A DNA stretch of 64,000 nucleotides from Cochliopodium minus. Its lineage: Eukaryota > Discosea > Himatismenida > Cochliopodiidae. The stretch covers positions 109,158-173,157 of the forward strand of contig JAMYWO010000015.1 of NCBI GenBank assembly GCA_024220525.1. The letters run 5' to 3'. Below are positions 12,835 through 21,835 of this stretch, in pieces. The notes under the pieces are model-generated. The model saw nothing but the letters and a program-made list of their open reading frames with translations. It made no database searches and was not told the DNA's origin. Numbering within the stretch: the first letter of the stretch is position 1; each line of letters opens with the position of its first letter. A program made the position numbers and the translations under genes.

Positions 12835-15716
12835 CATTCTTTTTTGTTTTTATTATTTTCATTCTTTTTTTATTTTTTTATTTTTTATATTGTTTTAATT
12901 TCTATTTTTTATACAATTTTAGAACTCCCATTGGTGAATAAGGACGCATTGTCGGAATTGTTCGAGTTTTTTGTAAATTGTAGTAAGTGGGAGAACTTCA
13001 CCAAAGTAACACTCAGCGAGATCTGCCGCCAGTTCACCCCGTGCCTTCTCCACTGCAAAGCAGAAACCAACAAAACGATCTTCGAATGCCTCAAAACGTG
13101 CGACAGTTCAGAGTTTCAATTGATCGAGCTCCTCATCAAAGAAGTTGATCCAAAACAATTGAGATCCAAAAGAGAAATTCTACCAACAACTTCTTTCATT
13201 CCAAACCAACGTTCCGAAAGAAAGATCACCTTTTTAGGACCTTTGATCGGAAATTTCCCTAGCCCCTTCACCAGAAACAAATCTCAAATCGTCATTCCTG
13301 AGGAGCACAAGTCTTGGTTAAAGGAGCCTGATCTCCTCAAGAGCTCTACTTGGAGCAAGTACTGCTGCGGGAGTTGTGGCAAGGAGGCTCCTCATCATGC
13401 CTTTGAGAAGTGTGCTTCTTGTGGTGAAGCTTTTTATTCCATCAACAAAACTCCTCTCAATTTGTTGTTCGAAAAAAAAATTGGTTATCAATACGAGTTA
13501 GGTAAAAAAAATTTTATTTTATTTTAATCATTTTAATATTTGTTCATTTTTTTATTTTTTATTTTTATTTTTCATTTTTCATTTTTATTTTATTTTTTAT
13601 TTTTTATTTTTATTTTTATTTTTTTCATTGTTTTTTTTTCATTTTTTTATTTTAATATTTTTAGGGACTCACACGATAAGCCCTGATCTCCAGCCAATAG
13701 AAAACAATAGGTTGAAAAGAGAGGACATCGATTTGGATTGTCATTACTACAGAGACTTCTTTTTTGGAAAACCTCACTCCGTTTTCATGGCAGAAAATAA
13801 AACAAAGGACACTGCCGAGTATTGTTGCATTGCTGTTGAAAACAGTGAAGGGAAATCTTTGAAAGTATTGATCCTTTCTAAATTGGGTATTAAAAATATT
13901 TTTTTTTCAAATAAAAATTAACAAAAAATAAAATTAACAAAAAATAAAAATAAAACAAAAAAAATGAATATGATAATTAAATTGATAAAATAAAATATAA
14001 ATAAATTCAAAAATATAAAAATGAAAAATGAAAATAATGATAAAAAATTTAATGAAAAAATGAATAAAAAATATAAAATATAAAATAAATGAAAAATAAA
14101 AATTTAAAATAAAATATAAATAAATGATAAAATAAATATAAAAAATAAAATTTAAAAATGAAAAATAAGTAAATAAAGTTGTTTGATTAAATAAAAAAAT
14201 TTTTTTTTTTAGGGTGGAAAAAAACATCAATAGTAGCAAGTTCCAAAAACCAAAGAATCATTTCACAGCTCAACAAAATAGATTTTTTGACAGGATTCAA
14301 GATTTCCAACATTGAAGACTCTGAATCCCTCAAAAAAGTTTTGTTGGATTATGAAACGAGAAGCATCGCTACTGGTTACAAGTTTGGCGTTTTGTATCAG
14401 AAGGAAGGTCAAAAGATAGAGGAGGAAATGTATGGAAACGTCAAGGGAAGTGTTCGTTATGTCCAATTCTTGAAGCTTTTGGGCACTGTAATTAATTTGG
14501 AGGGACATGTTGGGTTTAGGGGTTACTTTTATTTCCATTTTTTTCCATTTTTTTTTTTAATACATTTCCATTTTTCATATATTTTATTTATTTTAGATTT
14601 TTTTTCTTCATTATTTAAAAAATTTTAGTCATTTTTATTCATTTTATTTAGATTTTTCTTGATTATTTTTTTTTTTTTAGATTTTTTATTTAAAAATTTT
14701 TTATTAATTTTTATTTTTTCTTATATAAAATTTTTATTTTTTCTTATCAAAAATTTTTAAATTTAAATTAATTTTTTTTTTTTTGGATTTTAGGTGGACT
14801 TGATGTCAAAAATAATTCAACAGGTAATATACCTTCTTTTCGTGAATTTTCAATTAAATAAAAAATTTTTATTTATTTTTTTTATTTATCTTTCAATTTT
14901 TATTAGGAACGAAATCAATTTACAAAAAAATGTATTTTGATGAACAATCCTACTTGATAGAAGACAAACTCCAGCAAAAAACACCCAAAGAAGACTGGAA
15001 AACATTTGAGATCATGTATCACGTCTCCACTTTGCTCCCTTACTCTCCAGAAAATCCTCAACAACTCCACAGAAAAAGACACATAGGAAATGATGTAAAT
15101 AAAATATTTTTTTTTCAATAATTAATTTTTTTTTATTTGTTTATTGTTTTGATTTTTTTTTTATTTTTTAAAATTGTTTTTTATTTATTAATTTTTTTTT
15201 AATTTTTTATTTTAGTGTTTTTATTATTTTTTTTTATTTTTTAAAATTGTTTTTTATTTATTAATTTTTTTTTATTTGTTTATTGTTTTTATATTTTTTT
15301 TTATTTTTTAAAATTGTTTTTTATTTTTAATTTTTAATCATTTTATTTTTTTATTTTTCCCAAAAAAAAAGGTTATTGTGATAGTTTTCAAAGAAAAGAA
15401 AGAAGACAAATTTGATCCATCCATTCTCGCATCTCACTTCAACCACGTCTTCATCGTGGTAACTCCGCACACTGTCAACGAACAAGGACTCGCCACCCAG
15501 TACCACATCGGAATAGCTTCCAAGGTCGGCGTCAAGCCCTTCAGACCCTTCATCAAACAGCCTCCCATCTACGACATCAACGATGATCTCGTAAATCTTT
15601 TGATCATGAAGGCTATCAATGGTGAACGTGCTGCTATGTATTCTCGTGATTTTTCTGTCAATTTGAACAGAACTCGTTCTGAAGTTTTGAAATCTTGGTT
15701 CGGCACTTATAAATAA
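7203..15716 (+). CDS. myosin motor-DEP-RhoGAP-Rap1GAP fusion protein, 17 exons
   Basis: Exons: 7203-7316, 7548-7753, 7923-8237, 8323-8620, 8683-8796, 8853-8991, 9045-9170, 9221-9899, 9959-11944, 12044-12353, 12463-12749, 12923-13501, 13665-13886, 14213-14521, 14794-14823, 14907-15096, 15372-15716; phases match at every join (about 2,080 residues). Motor (residues about 1-680): GESGAGKS P-loop, [10 protein letters not shown] switch [14 protein letters not shown] switch II, KVRIRKAG-like converter ([12 protein letters not shown]). One IQ-like segment ([14 protein letters not shown]) leads into about 140 residues of Glu/Arg/Lys helix, a helical patch and a Ser/Asn-rich linker. Then come a DEP domain (12044-12270), a RhoGAP-like domain (12463-13100), paired CxxC (13366-13436), and a full Rap1GAP unit: an N-terminal part from RDFFFGKPH, the catalytic [32 protein letters not shown] and the Asn-thumb helix RKRHIGND. 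An actin motor that carries Rho/Rap regulatory domains is inferred. Confidence 0.9.
13366..13440 (+). other. paired-CxxC zinc-binding-like module in the myosin fusion
   Basis: The peptide [20 protein letters not shown] lies between the RhoGAP-like domain and the Rap1GAP unit. Two CxxC pairs spaced by about 13 residues with two adjacent His suggest a small zinc ribbon or knuckle. Its ligand role is inferred from spacing only. Confidence 0.6.
15120..15360. repeat. tandem AT repeat inside last myosin intron
   Basis: Three imperfect copies of a roughly 70-80 bp unit containing TTTTTAAAATTG followed by TTTTTTATTTATTAA and T-runs. The intron lies between the exon encoding the Rap1GAP Asn-thumb (...GND) and the exon starting VIVIVF, and the protein is continuous across it. 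Confidence 0.6.
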
Positions 15717-15939
15717 TCCTCTTCTTTTTTTTTGGACTTTTTTTCTTCTTTACATCCCTTTCTTTTCTTTTTCTTTTTTTTTTTATTGTTTCATTTCTTC
15801 TTCTTTTTCTTTTGAAAAAACACTGATTTGATGAAATTTAATAAAAAACAAACACCCCAAACGAAAAAAAAAAAAAATCTTTTTATTTCAAAAAAAAAGA
15901 TTGATACTTTTTTAATAATAGTTTTTAAATAAATATTTT

Positions 15940-16895
15940 TTAAAATAAAACACACTTTTTATCATTTTTGCCCATTTTATGTCCTCCCTTCTTCAACAAA
16001 AATACTTTTAATATCTCTTCAAAAACATGATTCACATTCTCTTTTAAACTACTGCATTCTACATAAGAAAAGGCATTGATACTAACAGCCATCATATACC
16101 CCTCACATGTTGAAACCTTTTTTTTTAAAAATAAAAAAATAATTAAAAAGTGTAAAATAAAAATAAAAAATGTGAAATAAAAAAAAATAAAAATTAATAA
16201 AAAAATGTAAAAATATAAATAAAAAATAAATAATAAACAAATAAAGAAAAAAAAAACTTTGAAATGAAAAAAATTTATTCTTGATAAAATTTAATTTTTG
16301 GTTTTTACAAATTCTTTGTTTTTTTGTTTGAGGAGCTCTATCATTTTAGGATCATTTCTCAAATCAATTTTACTTCCACACAAAACTATTGAAGCTTCTG
16401 GCTCAACTTCTTTAATTTCAGGAAGATAAATTTCGCTCAAACTTAATAAACTACTCCTATTCGAAACGTCAAACATCTATTCACGACAAATGTCAAGAAT
16501 CAACAAAAGAATTTTAAACAAGAAAAAATACCAAAAGAAACACATCTGTTTGTGGGTAAGAAAGTTTTCTTAATCTATTTTCTTCTCCTCCACAATAATT
16601 ATCCCATAGCCCAAAAGAATATCTTTTTTCTTGTAATTTTGATTATTTAATTTGATTATAATAAAATTTATTCATCCTAAAATTTACCTTCAAAGAAGTA
16701 ATCGCAACTATAATTATCAAAAACACTGGGCACATAATCTGTTGGGAACTTTTTATTGACGAAGGTCATGATTAATGATGTTTTTCCTTTCAAATGCAAA
16801 AAATAGATTAAAATTTAAAGGGTATCAAGATCTTGATGAATTTTACCCACATAATTTGCTCCAACCAAAACCAATTTTATATTTTCTATATCCAT
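15940..16895 (-). CDS. atypical Rho-family small GTPase with CaaX box
   Basis: Exons on the minus strand from ATG 16895 join in phase. The P-loop is GANYVGKTS, the effector loop FPTDYVPSVFDNYS, then LSYPQTDVFLLVFDVSNRSS, the specificity loop CGSKIDLR and ECSSLKENV. It ends KKGGHKMGKNDKKCVLF, a polybasic stretch plus a CVLF prenylation box, so membrane attachment is expected. The switch II segment that is LWDTAGQEDYDRLR in Rho is LWDNYCGGEENRLR here. The DxxG glycine and the catalytic Gln are therefore replaced (Cys and Gly) with no change in length. The effector Thr is also Ser. Weak or absent GTP hydrolysis is inferred, as in Rnd/RhoH-type proteins. The gene converges on the myosin fusion, with the stops 224 bp apart. 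Confidence 0.88.
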
Positions 16896-17252
16896 CTAAA
16901 ATTTTATCAATTTTTTTTTTTTATTTTTTTTTTATAGATTTTGTTCACTAATTTAATTTGTTTAATTTTAAAAAACATAACAATTCTTTAACGTCAAAGA
17001 ATTATGAGTAAATCAGGGATCACTTTTTCAAAGATTTCTTATCCTTCTTAATTTCCCACAGAGTATGTAATCAATGACAAATTTGCAATTTTGCTTTTTT
17101 TTTTTATTTTATTTTGTTTCAAATTCTTGAAAAATAAAATTTAATGTAAAAAAAAATTTTTTTATTCTTTCCAAATTTGTTGTCAAAAGTAAATTTATTT
17201 TTCACAAAAATAAAAAAAGGAGAAAAACAATTAAACGTTATGAAAAAAAGTT

Positions 17253-19640
17253 TTAAAGATCCCAATTATCAATATCATCATCGTCATACTCCTTGTCAAT
17301 ACCAACACTCTCATTGATAAGCATACGTCGATTGACAAGAGCACCAGCGATAATATTCAAAAGGGAAGAGCCGTCCACTTGGTTCTCGTCGTCTCTAGAG
17401 TCTCCGTTGTTGTTGATCTGCTGTTCTTCTTTCTTAGATATCACTATGAAAGACTTTTGCTTTGCACCCAGTGTTCTCTGAGGTTCTGGTTGAGGAGGTG
17501 GAGGTGGTGGTGGAGGGGGAGTTTGCATAATCTTTAAGAAAAAACAAAAAATAAAAAATAAAAAAACGAATCGTTTCTAATAATAAAAAAAAAAAAAGAT
17601 TAAATGAGAATCAAAACAAATCATTTTTTTATTTTTAATAAATAATTCTTACATTACTGTCATTATTGTCTATGTTGTTTACGTTGTTAACATTTTGTTT
17701 TCTTTCTTTGATAATCTTTTTCAACATCTCGTTTTCTCTAAGAGATTTCTGGAGACTAAATTCCAAATTTGTAATCTTTTAATTTCAAAAAAAAAAAAAA
17801 AAAAAATAAAATTAAAATTAAAATAAAAATGAAAAAAAGAAATGTTACTTTATTTATAAAAGAAAGTTGTTTGTTTTGTTCATTATTTTCAACTTCTGTC
17901 TTTTTCATTTGTATTAAATGAGTTTTCACCAATTTTAATTTTTCTTCTTTTTGTCTTTTATTTTTTTAAAAAAAAAAAAAATTTAAAAATTTAAAATTTA
18001 TTTCGAAATTGTTTTTTTTTTTGCTTGAATATTTTTTTTTTCTTTACGTGTTAGATTTCTCCAAATTTTCATTTTTGTCTACTAATGATTCAAGGTCATT
18101 TCTAAGTGTTTTGATATTTTCGAGATTTTTAACTCTATCTTGTTTAAATTTTTCTAACAAAATAAAATGAAATAAAAATTTATTATAACAAAAAATCGAG
18201 TAAAAAAAATAATAAAAAAAATAAAAATTTAATATAACTAAAATTGAGTAAAATAATATTATCACGATAAAAAATAAAAATAAAAATAAAAAAATAAAAA
18301 AATAAAAAATAAAAAAATAAAAAAATAAAAAAATAAAAAATAAAATAAAATGAAAAAATAATAAATAATAAAATAATAAAATAAAAAATAAAATGTGTAT
18401 AATTCACCTATCACTAAAGTTTGTTTATTTAGCCTTTCATCTTGTTCGTTTCTTTCCTTGGTCAAAGCATCAACTTGCTCCTGCAAAATGCGCTTGCTCT
18501 CTTGGTCCTCTTTCTGGAGTTGTTTGAACTTTTCGATGGCAATCATGAATTTGTTGAGCTTTTGCTCTAAATCCTTGATCTTCTCATCTCCGGACAAGTT
18601 GGAAGGAGAGCTAGTGGGAGTAGAGAAGTTATTAGAAGAAGTTTTAGACAAGACAGGACTGGGAGAAGTGTTTGGCTGAATGACTGATTTACTTTTACCG
18701 AGAGTGGTTGTGTTGTTATTTAATGGAGTAGTATTATTGTTGTTAACGTTTTTGATTGGAGTGGTGGTTGTGTTTGATCTATTTAACGGAGAAGGAGGGG
18801 TGTTGGAAGATCTGTTGAGTGTGTTTTGAGTGCTTGTGTTGGGTGAAGATACCCTGGTTGCTTTAGAGGAGACAATCGTAAGATTTTCATTTTGAGGAAG
18901 AGTATTAACTTTTTGATTTGGAGAGCTACAATTAATAATAAAATAAAAATAAAATAAAAAAAAGATAAAAAAATAAAATTGTTTTGTTCTTCAAAATACC
19001 TTGATGTGTTATTTGTATTGTTTGTATTGTTTGTATTGTTCCTATTATTAAAATTAAATAATTTAATCAGATGATTCAAAGAATTTTAAATAAATTTTTT
19101 AAAAATCGTCAAAAAAAATAAATTTTTTTTTATTTTTACGTATTATTAGTACTTTGTGAATTTCCCATTTGTTTCTTTTTCAAAAGAGACAAAGCAACTT
19201 TTCTTTCTTGTTCTGTCAATCCTCTTCCATCCCTCATCTTCATTTCCTTTTCCAATTTTTCTAGAGTCAAGTTGATGTCGGATATTTCGTCAGTTGGTTC
19301 CACTCTTGTTCTAAAGTTTTGAAATTAAAAAAATAAAAATTTATTATTAATTTAAAATCGAATTTTTTTTTTCTGTTACTTCATGATTTGAATATAGTTC
19401 TTTGGTACAAATTTGCTTTCATCAGTGTTTGGTAATATAGATCTAATTATTTTGATGATTTGAATTTAAAAGTGATAAAATGTTATTAAATTAAATTTAC
19501 CCTTTATACTTTTTCGTTGGTTAATATAATTTAACTTCATTTGATTCTTAAAGTTACCCACATATCAGAGGCATGCGTGATTTTTATTTTATCTCCTTTA
19601 TTCTGCGATAGTGAAAATTTAAAGAGCATAATGGGAATAT
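17253..19640 (-). CDS. SH3 / coiled-coil / poly-proline protein with Arp2/3-activating CA-like tail
   Basis: About ten small exons. The 5' exons build an SH3 domain: LFKFSLSQNKGDKIKITHAS, then W, an 8-nt micro-exon YKG (near 19501-19508), then SKFVPKNYIQIMK. A coiled coil (LTLEKLEKEMKMRD; EQKLNKFMIAIEKFKQLQKE; DALTKERNEQDERLNKQ; NLENIKTLRNDLESLVDKNE) follows, broken by a Thr/Asn/Ser/Pro linker. The last exon has a run of nine prolines and ends with SLLNIIAGALVNRRMLI, an acidic stretch and DDDDIDNWDL. That layout matches the central and acidic (CA) segments of WASP-type nucleation-promoting factors. No canonical WH2 domain was seen. An actin-branching factor recruited through SH3 is inferred. 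The 5' end is uncertain because the front of the SH3 domain is short. Confidence 0.7.
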
Positions 19641-20380
19641 TAATTTATCATTCAATGTGAATTAGGTGATTGAACGAGTGAATTGGAAAATTATTTTTGT
19701 TCATAGAGTATAATATGATAATCAAATTTATAAACTTTAAAAATAAAAGAAACAATATTCAATGGATATCCTTAAAATCCATTGAATGTACTTCCATACT
19801 TGGATTCTTTGTAATGATCAATTATTTTGAATTATTAATTATATATCCTTCATTTCTCCGATATCATAAGAATAATTAAAAGAAATAGAGTTAGGGTGAG
19901 CATTAATTTGATATTGTGATATGAAAATCTATATTTTTCTTATATTCCTTTGATTTCAAGAAAATTTAAAAAACTAGGCTTTTACCAAAGAATGTTCCAT
20001 ATCACTTCTTGCATTGAAATTAAATAAAACAATTCCAACCAGTGGAGGTTTTAAGGCTTGTAATTTTTCCATTTATAATTCAAATGATAGCAATTTTTTG
20101 TTCCGATTTTTTTTAATATTATTAACAAATAACTATAAACTAATTGAAAAACACATCCCAATGTTTTTGAATAAGAAACTAAAATCAAACTCTTATATAT
20201 TTTCAATTTTTTTCACAGAAATAAAAAATTTTTCTTTACAATATAAGCTAGTTAATCAACATTAATGGAATCAGTTCAAAATTGTATAAATTCAATCCAC
20301 AGCCACAATTTCTCTCCTTCTTCCAAAAAAAAATAATATAAATAAAAAAAAAAGGAAAAGGACAAATTTGGAATACTAGG
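19641..20380. promoter_or_regulatory. divergent intergenic region
   Basis: Separates the 5' ends of the SH3-CA gene (-) and the RRM gene (+), so both promoters must lie here. It contains small open frames of 60-83 codons with no composition or family support and no recognisable motif beyond poly-A/T tracts. Confidence 0.5.
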
Positions 20381-21636
20381 ATGAAGGAGAATATCGAAAA
20401 GGAAGAGACCAAAAACACTGAAAACAACAATAACGAGAATAGTAATCAAGAAAAACCAAAAAAAGACATTAATTTGGTAGGAAAGAGATTATGGGTCACC
20501 AATCTTGATTATAAATTCACCTGGCAAGATCTCAAAGATCATTTCAATACTGCTGGAGTAGAAGTTGCTTATTCCAACATCTTGAAAGATCATAATGACA
20601 GATCTACCGTAAAATTTTTCAAATCAATTAATTAAAAATCGTCATTTCAAATCGAATTAGGGATCAGGGTAAAATAAAATTTTTTTATTTGTATATATTC
20701 GATATATTATATTTATAAAAAGAACATGCAAATTAAAATCATTATTATATGGACAAATTATAAGATATATTCATTTTATACCTTAATCTTTCTTTTTTTT
20801 GATTGTACTTACACAAATTTTTATTTTTTTTGCAGTATTGTTGAATTCCACAACCGTGAAGATGCTCTCATTGCTTACAACAAATTGAACTATTCCAAAA
20901 TAAGAGACAGCAAATTCCATATCTACATCAGAGAGGACAGAGAAGATTTTTCAGTAAAGCCAAAAAGCAATTTCAAATCCAGAAACAACAACAATGGCAA
21001 CTATAACAACAGAAATAACGATAGAAACAACTCAAGAAACAATAATTATAATGATAACAGATCCAATAATAGAAGCAACTCTAGAAACAACAATGACAAC
21101 TATAACAACAGAAATAACGATAGAAATAACAACAACTCTAGATACAACAATGATAACAGATCCAATAATAAAAATGAGAAAAATAGAAGCAGACCTAAAA
21201 GCAATGGCACCATCAATAAGAAACAAGTCTTCCTTGGAAATGTAAAATGCTTTTTTTTTTTTATTCTTCCAAAATATTATTATCTGGTCATCATATTTTA
21301 AGAAATACAATTTATAAGAGATTTATATAGTCAAAATAAAATCCTTTCAAAATTATTGATACAAATCAATTTAAATACCTTACACCTCTATTTTTTCATA
21401 TAAAACAGCTCCCTTATGCTATCACATGGCAAGATTTGAGGGATATCTTCCATGAAGTCGGTGAGATTGAAAAGACTCACGTCTACTTGAACTATGCTGG
21501 AAGATCCAGAGGCAATGGTTTCGTTCTTTTCAAAGAAGAGAAAGATGCAGAGGCAGCTATCGAGAAATTCAATGGTATGAATCTCAATGATAGAGAAATC
21601 ATTGTAAAACTTGATGAATTCTCTAATTCCAATTAA
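20381..21636 (+). CDS. two-RRM RNA-binding protein with Asn/Arg/Ser-rich linker
   Basis: Exons 20381-20608, 20661-20668 (8 nt), 20836-21241 and 21419-21636. The first RRM has KRLWVTNLDYKFTWQDLKDHF as RNP2 and STGSGIVEF as RNP1, and the GSG of RNP1 is encoded by the 8-nt micro-exon. The second RRM has VFLGNLPYAITWQDLRDIF and RSRGNGFVLF. Between them lie about 80 residues dominated by Asn, Arg, Ser, Asp and Tyr (NNRNNDRNN type), a low-complexity linker of the kind found in RNP-granule and splicing proteins. RNA binding is solid. The target or pathway (mRNA splicing, export or telomere-type binding) cannot be told. Confidence 0.88.
20661..20668 (+). other. 8-nt micro-exon in RRM1
   Basis: GGATCAGG is bounded by AG and GTAAAA. 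Joining ...ACC + GGATCAGG + T... gives DRSTGSGIVEF, restoring RNP1. Skipping it breaks the reading frame. Confidence 0.85.
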
Positions 21637-21835
21637 ACTTGATATCCCCTTTTAATTATTAAAAAAATATTAAACATTTGAAAAAAAAAATTTACTCTTT
21701 TCATTTATGAATCCATTTTCACCCACTTTCATTTTAACTTCCTGTTTAGATCAAAATTTCAATAATAAAAAAAAATTTATAAATAAAAAATAAAATTGAA
21801 ATTATCAGTTTTACCTTTCGAGATAATGGAGTGCA

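Noticed and set aside
19697-20265. Two small genes between the SH3 and RRM genes
   Set aside because: Short, AT-driven frames without splice partners or recognisable composition in a divergent promoter region.
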